Shown here in pieces: positions 27,727-35,226 of a DNA stretch of 64,000 bases. Numbering within the stretch: the first letter of the stretch is position 1; each line of letters opens with the position of its first letter. The DNA is from Sporosarcina highlanderae (GTDB lineage: Bacteria; Bacillota; Bacilli; Bacillales_A; Planococcaceae). The notes below the pieces were generated by a model, which was not told the DNA's origin, searched no databases, and saw only the letters and a program-made list of their open reading frames with translations. A program made the position numbers and the translations under genes. The stretch lies in contig NZ_JAROCC010000001.1 of NCBI RefSeq assembly GCF_030433715.1, forward strand, positions 62,001 through 126,000, written 5' to 3'.

Positions 27727-28434
27727 TTACTCTTCCGTTCCATAATAGTTGTAGTAATAATGATCCTTCGTAAGGGTGAAGTTGTTTAACACGACTCCAA
27801 GAATAGTTGTTTTCGTCAACGCCAATGCTTCTTTTGCTTTGACGATATTTTCTTTTTCAGTAGAGCCCGCGCTAACAACAAGTACTACTCCATCGCATTT
27901 CTGCCCTAAGATTTGACCATCTGTCACGGATAGAAGAGGTGGAGCATCAAAGATGACAAGATCATAATGCTCCTTTAGCATCTCTATTACATTATCCATT
28001 GATTTCGACCCTAAGAGCTCGGCAGGATTCGGTGGAATCGAACCGCATACAAGTACATCAAGACCTTCCACTTCACTCTTCTTAACAGCGACTTGAAGAG
28101 TCGTATTTTTCGCAAGCAAATTCGTTAGTCCTACATTATTTATTAGATTAAATGTATAGTGAACAGTCGGCTTCCGTAAATCCGCATCAACCAACAGTAC
28201 TTTCTTACCGTTTTGGGCATATACGACTGCAATGTTCGCAGCGATTGTCGATTTCCCTTCACTTGGCGCAGCAGAAGTGACAAGCAGTGTTTCAAGCTCT
28301 TTATCAGGCATCGAAAAGTCAATACCTGTACGGATCGTCCTGAACTGTTCGGAATTGACCGATCTTGGGTCATTATGTGCAATTAGAGTTCTTGCAGCTT
28401 TTTGAAGGACTTTCTTTTTGCGTTTAATTAACAT
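27727..28434 (-). CDS. CpsD/CapB-family tyrosine-protein kinase
   Basis: Bacterial tyrosine kinase of 235 residues controlling polysaccharide export and assembly. Walker A APSEGKST (residues 56-63), Walker A' VDADLRKP (82-89) and Walker B LVIFDAPP are present. The C-terminus has the autophosphorylated tyrosine cluster DHYYYNYYGTEE. The ATG at 28434 has AAGGAG seven bases upstream; an earlier ATG at 28461 lacks one. It overlaps the modulator gene by 11 bases, as usual in Firmicutes where the two halves of the kinase are separate proteins. Confidence 0.95.
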   Translation of the reverse strand: MLIKRKKKVLQKAARTLIAHNDPRSVNSEQFRTIRTGIDFSMPDKELETLLVTSAAPSEGKSTIAANIAVVYAQNGKKVLLVDADLRKPTVHYTFNLINNVGLTNLLAKNTTLQVAVKKSEVEGLDVLVCGSIPPNPAELLGSKSMDNVIEMLKEHYDLVIFDAPPLLSVTDGQILGQKCDGVVLVVSAGSTEKENIVKAKEALALTKTTILGVVLNNFTLTKDHYYYNYYGTEE

Positions 28435-29167
28435 GGGCCTTCTCCTTCTTTCTAGCTGCAACAGGTTTTGTAGCGTTATTTTGCATTAATTCATTCGGAA
28501 ACTTACTCACGATACCTAAAATTGGTAGACCGACTAATTCTTCGATGTCCTGTTCAGATTTAACTGTTGTATCAAGATATTCTAATAGGAATGCAATCCC
28601 TACACCAAGCATCAAACCGACAACTGCCGCGATTGCAATGTTCAATAGCTTCTGCGGTTTTACTGGAGACGGAAAATCCACATTGACAGCTGGTGAAAGG
28701 ATGTTAACGTTATCGACATTCATCAAATTTTGGATTTCTTCTTGAAAAACTTCTGCTGTCGTATTTGCAATGTCAACCGCTCTGAAATGCTCTGTATCTT
28801 GAACAGTCAAGTTAACTACTTGCGAGTTCTGTGCACTACTTACGGTTAATTGAGTTTTAAGCTGTGCAGGTGTAATGTCAAGATCCAAATTCTCAATTAC
28901 TTTTGATAGAATTGCAGGACTTGTGATGATGACATTGTATGTGTTGATGAGCTGAAGGTTCATTTGAATTTCTTGGGTGTTGAACTGGTTGGATTGCTCA
29001 TTTTTTTGATTGACCAAGATTTGTGTCGATGCCTGGTAGATTGGCGTAATGAAATAATAGCTTGCGACTGCCGCTATACCCATGGCGATAATTGTTAGAG
29101 AGATGATCAAAACGATTCTTTTCTTTAATGTTCTGAACAAATCTTGTAGGCTGATTGTCTCTTCCAT
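28424..29167 (-). CDS. Chain-length modulator, Wzz/CpsC (YwqC) family
   Basis: A membrane protein of 247 residues that activates the cytoplasmic tyrosine kinase and governs chain length. Two membrane helices, near residues 20-40 (RIVLIISLTIIAMGIAAV) and 175-195 (LLNIAIAAVVGLMLGVGIAF), flank an extracytoplasmic domain beginning PIYQASTQILV. A proline-containing stretch (PSPVKPQK) precedes the second helix, as in the family. The ATG at 29167 has AAAGGAG upstream; the longer open frame to 29251 runs into a repeat element and is probably not translated. Confidence 0.92.
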   Translation of the reverse strand: MEETISLQDLFRTLKKRIVLIISLTIIAMGIAAVASYYFITPIYQASTQILVNQKNEQSNQFNTQEIQMNLQLINTYNVIITSPAILSKVIENLDLDITPAQLKTQLTVSSAQNSQVVNLTVQDTEHFRAVDIANTTAEVFQEEIQNLMNVDNVNILSPAVNVDFPSPVKPQKLLNIAIAAVVGLMLGVGIAFLLEYLDTTVKSEQDIEELVGLPILGIVSKFPNELMQNNATKPVAARKKEKAHVN

Positions 29168-29214
29168 GAAGGTCGGTCTCCTTTTTAGTAGGTTAGTGTA
29201 GGAATCATAGACCG

Positions 29215-29405
29215 TTGCCTTTCGCTCCAGGCGGACGCTTTCCGCGGGCATGGCTTCAGCCTCCTCACTCCGCTACGCTTCGTTGCGGGGTCTTCAGCTC
29301 ATGCTATTCCCGCAGGAAAAGCCGTAACGAGGAACGGCTTTTGCGAACAAAAGCGAAGCGTTGAGAGCATATCTTCGCACTTCGCCGCCTTCCACTACAG
29401 GCAAC
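29215..29405. repeat. Bacillales-type intergenic repeat (MITE-like), 191 bp
   Basis: A compact, higher-GC block differing from its AT-rich surroundings. Its ends are imperfect inverted repeats: GTTGCCT...AGGCGG at the left and CCGCC...AGGCAAC at the right. Inside are CGGACGCTTTCCGCGGGCAT, GGCTTCAGCCTCCTCACTCC and GGGGTCTTCAGCTCATGCTA. I recognise this as the kind of repeat scattered in many copies between genes of Bacillus, Lysinibacillus and Sporosarcina, though I cannot search for it here. It separates the first gene of the EPS locus from the modulator gene and may fold into a strong RNA structure. Confidence 0.75.
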
Positions 29406-29432
29406 TATCGTTTTAGTAATGTAATATATCTA

Positions 29433-30215
29433 CTATCTACCTACCGCTTTTTTCATTAAGCTTTCTTTACGAATTTTCTTTTGTGCGTTGTATTCATCTT
29501 GGAAGCTTTTTGCGTATGATTTGTCGTAACCATTTTTCTCAAGGTCTTTCTCGATAGCTTTCAGGACGCCATTGAAGACGCTGTCTGTTCTTCCCTCGAG
29601 TTCCGCCGCTGCACTTGTGTATTTATTGTAAAAATAGCCATAGTCTACTTTCTCGCCATTTTCCTTTTTAGTTAAATACTCATTTTTCGCTCTGCCAATC
29701 AATGCGTTCAATTTGCTTTCCGCTTGTCCTTCGAGTGCTGCGAAAGCAGGGCTATATTTTTCTTTAATAGATGCCACTGTCACTTTTGAACCTGTGTTCC
29801 CTGGTCCCGCTGTAGAAGTGTTAGTCGTTGGTTTGGACGTTGGTTTGGATGTAGATCCTGTATTAGAGCTACTGTTAGTAGAACCGGATGGTGTTTTGGA
29901 TGATTGCCCTTTCCCGCTTACAGGAATGGAACCCTCATCATCGTCTGATTCATCTGTCGAATCAGATGACGCTTGTCCATCTTCTTTATCGGATTCTTTA
30001 TCGGATACTTTTTCGATAATGTCTTCTCCGCTGTCATCCAAGGTGATGATTGTACCATCGGGCAATTCGATTTCGAACGGATCTTCTATGATTTCAGAAA
30101 CCGACTCATCCGCAACATCGTATTCTTTAAATTTCATTATGTATAAAAGATAGCCTCCCACACCAAGTGCAATGACTAAGAGTGCAGACAATGAGATAAT
30201 CAGCTTTTTTTTCAT
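29433..30215 (-). CDS. Membrane-anchored protein of unknown function at the head of the EPS locus
   Basis: I do not recognise a family. The 260-residue product has an N-terminal membrane anchor (LIISLSALLVIALGVGGYLLY), an acidic segment (residues 35-95), a Ser/Thr/Gly/Pro-rich spacer (about 95-145) and a C-terminal helical, charged domain from VTVASIKEKYSPAF. The spacer looks like a wall-crossing linker, so the C-terminal domain probably lies in or beyond the wall. AAGGAG precedes the ATG. Position before the modulator, kinase and phosphatase genes suggests a role in polymer assembly or sensing, which is inference. Confidence 0.7.
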   Translation of the reverse strand: MKKKLIISLSALLVIALGVGGYLLYIMKFKEYDVADESVSEIIEDPFEIELPDGTIITLDDSGEDIIEKVSDKESDKEDGQASSDSTDESDDDEGSIPVSGKGQSSKTPSGSTNSSSNTGSTSKPTSKPTTNTSTAGPGNTGSKVTVASIKEKYSPAFAALEGQAESKLNALIGRAKNEYLTKKENGEKVDYGYFYNKYTSAAAELEGRTDSVFNGVLKAIEKDLEKNGYDKSYAKSFQDEYNAQKKIRKESLMKKAVGR

Positions 30216-30351
30216 AATTTACTCCTTTTCGTAAAATCCATGTATCTATAAGTCTACCACGAATGAAAAAGGAAGTGAACTGGAATTTTGATTTATATAG
30301 TCGAATGTAGTAGGGTGATAGATTCCCATGTGATTATAGTCCCTAAAACGC
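30216..30351 (-). promoter_or_regulatory. Probable promoter region of the EPS locus
   Basis: Upstream of the first EPS gene, 136 AT-rich bases lie between it and the terminator at 30352-30390. The minus strand contains TAGACTTATAGAT near 30245-30257, which could be a -10 region, but no good -35 is visible. No known operator is recognised. Confidence 0.3.
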
Positions 30352-30390
30352 AAAAAAATCCGTGAAGAAGGGATCTTCACAGATTTTTTG
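30352..30390. terminator. Bidirectional hairpin terminator
   Basis: GTGAAGA (30362-30368) pairs with TCTTCAC (30374-30380), extended by AAAAAATC and GATTTTTT on either side. It lies about 100 bases after the stop of the SLH phosphodiester glycosidase gene and divides the surface-protein cluster from the EPS locus. Confidence 0.85.
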
Positions 30391-30493
30391 CCGCACCATC
30401 AACCAAGGCCATTAAGATTCTATAGTGTAAAAGGAAAAACTCTACATAGACAGTGTACCATAATTTTCTGCAATCTCAAAGACTATTTTTCTA

Positions 30494-33268
30494 TTACTTT
30501 ATTGCCATTGTGCGATGTAAGAACACCGAGAAGTCAGCTCTGCTGATGTTTTGCGCAGGTCCGTACTTCCCTCCGCCAATCCCTTGGGTAATATTGTTAT
30601 ATGCCAAAGAATTGATCGCGTCTTTTGCAAAGCTGCCATTGCTGTCAGTAAAGTGATTCTTGTCGCTAAGCGGAAGCTTGAATCCTCGTTGAAGGATTGC
30701 AGCCATCTCAGCACGAGTCAGTTTACCGTTCGGGTCGAATTTCTTGCCTTTTTCCTTCCCTTGGATGATTCCATAATTCGCGACTGCCGCCACTTCTTTA
30801 TAGAACGTCATTGTCGGCGCCATATCTTCGAAGCCTGGGTCCGTTACATTATCAAGTGGCAGTTTAAGTGCTCTTGCCAAGAGGATTGCCGCTTGCTGTC
30901 TTGTCAATTCCTCGTAAGGACCGAATCTACCGTCAGCGAAACCTGCAATGACGCCGTCATTGACAAGTGCTGTAATTTCACCTTCCGCACGGAATGTAAG
31001 TCCTGTGTCTTTAAAGAGGGCTTCTTTATAGCTGTTTGCAAAGACTGATTTTAGGTCATCGATTCGGATGCTGCCCTTCGTTTTCAGGCTGTCCGTCGGT
31101 TGTGCGATATAGATTTGCTTGAGTGATAGATTTCCAGTTGCACCAGCAGGGATAGCAGCCGTTACATAGTTCCAGCCGAGCCATTTCAAGCCGTTCTCAG
31201 GCGTAAAGTCAACAACGTACTCTTTGCCTTGGCCATCTTGAATACGTCCGCGTAGCCATGTGTTTCCAGCATCCCCGTATACACGTGCGGAAATCTTAAC
31301 TGGAGTGCCTGCGAGACTTACTGGGTTTGTTGCATCAAGATACGCAGCAGAAGTGCCTGAAGTTCCAGTGAAATCATATGTGAGTTTCAATGAGCCATTG
31401 CCTTCAAAGGCAGGCTCTTTATCGCTATTCATTGAAAGTGTTGCTTTACCGTTCGTCGCTGTGGCTGTCCAGTTATCCAGGGATTCCATTTTATCCACGC
31501 TGGAGTAGTCACCTGTAATTGTTACTGGGATGGAGACTGTTTTGCCTCCAAGGGTTGCCGTTACAACGCCTGTCCCTTCTTTCGAAGCTGCTGTGAAGAC
31601 GCCTGCTGCAGTGATTGTTCCAATAGATGCTGGAGCACTCCATTTGACGAGTGCAGGGTCAAAGATGACTTCCCTGTTTTTAGCGTCGAATGCTTTAACA
31701 GTTAATGTTGTCGAGCCATTTTTTCTAACCTCGAATGATGGGCTTGACGGTTGGACAGTATGGATTGATTCGACGACTTCAAATGGGATGCTTGCTGTTG
31801 CACCACTGTACTGTGCAGTGATTGCGCCAGCGCCTGCTTTTTGTGCTGTGAATTCAAGGCCATTTACCGTTATTAAGCCTTGCGGTGAGCTTAATTTCAC
31901 ATCTGCTTTATTGAATGTGACTGGGTTGTAAAAGTTGTCCATCACGTAATCTACCAAAACTGAACCTTTCGTCCCTTTTAGATAGACTCCAGGTTTCGAT
32001 AGATGAGCACCTACAGTTGTTGGTGTTCCTGCTGGAGCTTTTGATACTGCAAAAAGCGCAGTGGAGACAGAGCGCTCTCTGCCGTCGGATGGTTTATTGA
32101 ACAAGGAAACGTTAAAGTCGCCTGGTTTACGGACAGCCATCGTTGTGGAACCACCGCCGTCAAGGTTAAGCGCTTGGTATGCGCCGATTGACACAAGGTA
32201 TTCAGCAAATTCCTTCATGTTTTGCCCACGACTATAGCCTGATTGTCTTCCGTCCACTGTTACCATGAACACTTTTGTTCCTGTTTTATCAATTGCAATC
32301 GCCGTACGAGGTGCACGTTCTGTTGCACGGTCACTGTTCGGATCGATTCCAAGGTTCACTTTGCCCTCTTTGACAAGTTCCGGACCGGACGTAAGCATGA
32401 ATGATGCGCCCTTCCATTTTTCATCGATATTAGCAGTGATGGAGATTGTTTCACCGATTCCAATGTCTTTGATGAGCTGCATTGCTTCCCCATGTGCAGA
32501 CAGGACGAAACCGTCCTTCGGGATAGTGGAAGCTGTCGGGTTGTTACGTTCTCTAATTTTCATTACTTTACCTGTTACGGTTTCTCCGAAGTTCAGGGCT
32601 GTTCCGCCTGTGACTCCTTCAAGGACAAGTTCGATACCTAACGCGTTTGTTTCAGTAGTCGGCTTCGGGTAAAGCGGTGTGTAAAGGATCAAGTTGTCAT
32701 TTGAACGGTGCTTGTCCGTTGAAGTGATTGGGTAATCTTGTCCATTATGATTGAATGATAGACTTAGGTTATACGAATCTATCTTCCCTTTACCAGTGCT
32801 GTCGATCCCAAACGCAATCGGCTGGTTGACGTATTGGTCTCTTCCAGATGCGATGATTCCAGCATTCATAAGTCTGTCGCGGTAGGCGATGAGATACATC
32901 GGCAAATAGCCTTGGTCTGATCCCCAGAAGAATGAGCCGTTGACGGCGCCAGCTACTTGTTGGCCCAATGCTGTGTAGGCATTAGCTTGGCTCGTAGTAG
33001 TTGTCAGCTTATTGAGCGGCGTCGGGTAACTGACGTCGACTGTTGTGAATGGATCATTCAGGTCAACGATTAACTGGCGAAATGCTTGTGCGTCATTGTT
33101 TATCGTTGTGTTCGTATATTCATAGTGGACACCTTGTGAGATTTTTGTGGATTCTGTTATAGGTGCCGCAGTAGTATTTGATGTTTCTGCAAATGCTAAG
33201 TTTGGTATTAATAGAAAGATCACAAGGAGTAGGGTGCTGAGTTTCGACAGTTGTTTACGTTTATGCAA
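30494..33268 (-). CDS. Exported phosphodiester glycosidase-domain protein with C-terminal SLH domains
   Basis: A protein of about 924 residues. I prefer a TTG start at 33268: AAAGGGG lies nine bases upstream and it gives a compact signal peptide (HKRKQLSKLSTLLLVIFLL...LAFA). An ATG at 33304 has only a weak site. Counted from that ATG, the phosphodiester glycosidase (NAGPA-type) domain spans about 100-420, with MVTVDGRQSG (347-356) and NLDGGGSTTM (380-389). Ig-like stretches and a carbohydrate-binding-like region follow, then three SLH repeats (about 745-936). It probably removes sugar-phosphate caps or cleaves phosphodiester-linked wall glycans at the surface; substrate unknown. It has its own terminators on both sides. 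Confidence 0.88.
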   Translation of the reverse strand: MHKRKQLSKLSTLLLVIFLLIPNLAFAETSNTTAAPITESTKISQGVHYEYTNTTINNDAQAFRQLIVDLNDPFTTVDVSYPTPLNKLTTTTSQANAYTALGQQVAGAVNGSFFWGSDQGYLPMYLIAYRDRLMNAGIIASGRDQYVNQPIAFGIDSTGKGKIDSYNLSLSFNHNGQDYPITSTDKHRSNDNLILYTPLYPKPTTETNALGIELVLEGVTGGTALNFGETVTGKVMKIRERNNPTASTIPKDGFVLSAHGEAMQLIKDIGIGETISITANIDEKWKGASFMLTSGPELVKEGKVNLGIDPNSDRATERAPRTAIAIDKTGTKVFMVTVDGRQSGYSRGQNMKEFAEYLVSIGAYQALNLDGGGSTTMAVRKPGDFNVSLFNKPSDGRERSVSTALFAVSKAPAGTPTTVGAHLSKPGVYLKGTKGSVLVDYVMDNFYNPVTFNKADVKLSSPQGLITVNGLEFTAQKAGAGAITAQYSGATASIPFEVVESIHTVQPSSPSFEVRKNGSTTLTVKAFDAKNREVIFDPALVKWSAPASIGTITAAGVFTAASKEGTGVVTATLGGKTVSIPVTITGDYSSVDKMESLDNWTATATNGKATLSMNSDKEPAFEGNGSLKLTYDFTGTSGTSAAYLDATNPVSLAGTPVKISARVYGDAGNTWLRGRIQDGQGKEYVVDFTPENGLKWLGWNYVTAAIPAGATGNLSLKQIYIAQPTDSLKTKGSIRIDDLKSVFANSYKEALFKDTGLTFRAEGEITALVNDGVIAGFADGRFGPYEELTRQQAAILLARALKLPLDNVTDPGFEDMAPTMTFYKEVAAVANYGIIQGKEKGKKFDPNGKLTRAEMAAILQRGFKLPLSDKNHFTDSNGSFAKDAINSLAYNNITQGIGGGKYGPAQNISRADFSVFLHRTMAIK

Positions 33269-33364
33269 TGATTCATTCCCCTTTGTTAGTTGATGTATGT
33301 TCATTATAATCTCTAATTCTTTTATTTGTATAGTAATGGGAGTTTTTCGTTCTAATAGACTATT

Positions 33365-33388
33365 AAAAAAGAAAGCCCGAAAGGGCTG
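33365..33388 (-). terminator. Minus-strand hairpin terminator
   Basis: On the minus strand AGCCC-TTTC-GGGCT (33387-33374) is followed by TTCTTTTTT. It is the second terminator after the O-antigen ligase gene and lies upstream of the phosphodiester glycosidase gene. Confidence 0.75.
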
Positions 33389-33569
33389 TTATGCGTGAAT
33401 GGATGGATTTATGCGTGATTTGTGGTATTTATAAGCTTTTGAGGGGATTTATGAGTGCGTGGAGTTTTTTATGCGTTTTAAAAAAATTCTTTGAGTCGCG
33501 GGAATGCACTCCTACAATATATTTACCGGTCGCGCGAAATGCTTTTGACAAATTCGGGGTTTATTAAAC
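33389..33569. repeat. Repeat-rich spacer between two terminators
   Basis: No gene. On the plus strand TTTATGCGT-like units recur (around 33390, 33408, 33448 and 33468), and a 14- to 15-base direct repeat, GTCGCGGGAATGC and GTCGCGCGAAATGC, occurs at about 33495 and 33532. Since it lies between two minus-strand terminators it might encode a small untranslated RNA, but I see no strong promoter. Confidence 0.4.
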
Positions 33570-33614
33570 AAAAAACAGCCCCTTCCCAAGTTTAAACTCG
33601 GAAAGGGGCTGTTC
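33570..33614. terminator. Terminator after the O-antigen ligase-like gene
   Basis: AACAGCCCCTT (33574-33584) pairs with AAGGGGCTGTT (33603-33613); an A6 run at 33570-33575 gives the U tract on the minus strand. It lies 11 bases after the stop codon at 33625. Confidence 0.9.
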
Positions 33615-33624
33615 TATTTATTAT

Positions 33625-35076
33625 TTATTGTAAACGCGTATTTTTCTTTGAAGTATAAGCCAAGAAGACAGCTGTCAGGATGTAGAAGTACATCGTGAAC
33701 GTCTTGTCCTCCCAGATATTGTAGATGAATCCACACCAGTAGACACTGATCAACAATGCAAGCATTGGTATAGCCTTATCCGACTGCTTCCGTCTCTTCC
33801 AGAATACGACTAACATGCCTAACAGGAAGACCGCGAATAACAATACGCCTACAACTCCATTTTGTGTGATGACCTGGATGTATTGGTTGTCCGAATAGAT
33901 ATTGAAACGGACATCGTATTGGCTATAGTATGGCGACGAGTACACTTTTGAAGCGGAGTCGCCGAACGTACCGAAGCCTGTTCCAAGGACCGGATAGTCT
34001 TTAAAAATCTCGAGGCCTTTGTAGACAATGAACAAGCGGCCAGTCGTCTTACTCTTCTCGAATGTGTCTGACTGGAAAGTTTCCTTGATGCGCGTTGTCT
34101 CAATCGCAAAAGTTTGCTCGGTTTCAGGTGCACCTGTCCGTACAATTTCACCGATTTCGGTGTTCGAACTGATCCATTGTGCAGCCTTTGTCACCGGTAC
34201 TGTAATAAGCGCGAAGCCCAATGCAGCGGCAAGCCCTGCTTTCAGGACGAACTTCCAATTCCTTGTGAACAGGAAGTAGATGACGATTCCAATGATGAAG
34301 GCAATCCATGTCCCACGGCTATACGTGAGAATCCATGTACCTGCAAGTATGACAAGAAGGATATTAAGAGCCCATTGAAGCTTCGTCTTTGGAAGCAAAG
34401 TTTTCAGGTAGTAAATAAGAATGCCTGAAATTGTTAAATAGACGGCAAACACATTCGGATTGTTCACGAGTCCGTAAATACGGCTTGCGTTATTTTTTGA
34501 AAGCTGGCGATTCACCCATTGATCTGGCATTAATAGCGATCGAGCTGATAGCTTTTCGACAAGTCCTTGGATGATAAGGACTACCGTGACGAATAAAGTG
34601 ACGGCAAGGAAATTCATTATATCCCGTTTCGTAATGTCCAATCGTTTAACAATATATAATAGAAGGAACATGATTACGAATGCACGGATTTGGAAAATGA
34701 TTGCTGACAGGACGACGCCTGAAAGGAATGCAGAAACAGTTCCCATTAAGATAAATGCAATAAATGCCCATTCGAATAATTCGAAACGGAAAATCGACTT
34801 CCAATCCTTACGTGAATCCCAAAGTACACGGATAAAGGCGAAGACGATGATTAGATCACCAACAAGTTTTAATCCCGGGCTTAATTCGATCAGGAATGAG
34901 CGAAGCGGGAAGTAGATAAGCAAAAATAAAATGGCCTGTTTCGGCCTGAACAATGCAGCGATTGCAAGAACGAGTGAAATGCCATAGGCAATCATAGTAT
35001 TCGGAATGACGAGCGCCACGGCAATGAGTAGTACTCCAATAATTGGCACAGCCATTTCTCTAAGGTTAAGATTCAT
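33625..35076 (-). CDS. O-antigen ligase/polymerase-family membrane protein (Wzy_C)
   Basis: A 483-residue integral membrane protein with about 11 helices. The conserved Wzy_C region includes LTYSRGTWIAFIIGIVIYF (about 245-265) and, in the large outer loop, YPVLGTGFGTFG; NNPNVFAVYL is also typical. Family members join or polymerise glycan chains on lipid carriers. AAAGGGTC precedes the ATG. It stands alone among SLH-protein genes with its own terminator, away from the EPS locus that has its own polymerase. Possible roles are S-layer glycan or secondary wall polymer assembly. Confidence 0.85.
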   Translation of the reverse strand: MNLNLREMAVPIIGVLLIAVALVIPNTMIAYGISLVLAIAALFRPKQAILFLLIYFPLRSFLIELSPGLKLVGDLIIVFAFIRVLWDSRKDWKSIFRFELFEWAFIAFILMGTVSAFLSGVVLSAIIFQIRAFVIMFLLLYIVKRLDITKRDIMNFLAVTLFVTVVLIIQGLVEKLSARSLLMPDQWVNRQLSKNNASRIYGLVNNPNVFAVYLTISGILIYYLKTLLPKTKLQWALNILLVILAGTWILTYSRGTWIAFIIGIVIYFLFTRNWKFVLKAGLAAALGFALITVPVTKAAQWISSNTEIGEIVRTGAPETEQTFAIETTRIKETFQSDTFEKSKTTGRLFIVYKGLEIFKDYPVLGTGFGTFGDSASKVYSSPYYSQYDVRFNIYSDNQYIQVITQNGVVGVLLFAVFLLGMLVVFWKRRKQSDKAIPMLALLISVYWCGFIYNIWEDKTFTMYFYILTAVFLAYTSKKNTRLQ

Positions 35077-35191
35077 GGAATGACCCTTTCTGTAGTTGTT
35101 TCACATTTAACTATTATACCACAGCACAAGTATGTATCGGCAGGTTTATTTCACAATTATGTAGACGCTTTGGGGTAGGAAAGGATTCATG

Positions 35192-35214
35192 GAAAAGGAG
35201 CGGAAAACCGCTCC
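35192..35214 (-). terminator. Terminator after the DUF4855 gene
   Basis: On the minus strand GGAGCGG-TTTT-CCGCTCC (35214-35197) is followed by TTTTCC. It starts 12 bases after the stop codon at 35227. Confidence 0.8.
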
Positions 35215-35226
35215 CCTATTCTTAAT

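Noticed and set aside
29168..29251. Longer N-terminus for the chain-length modulator
   Set aside because: The extra codons run into the intergenic repeat and lack a ribosome site, whereas the ATG at 29167 has AAAGGAG.
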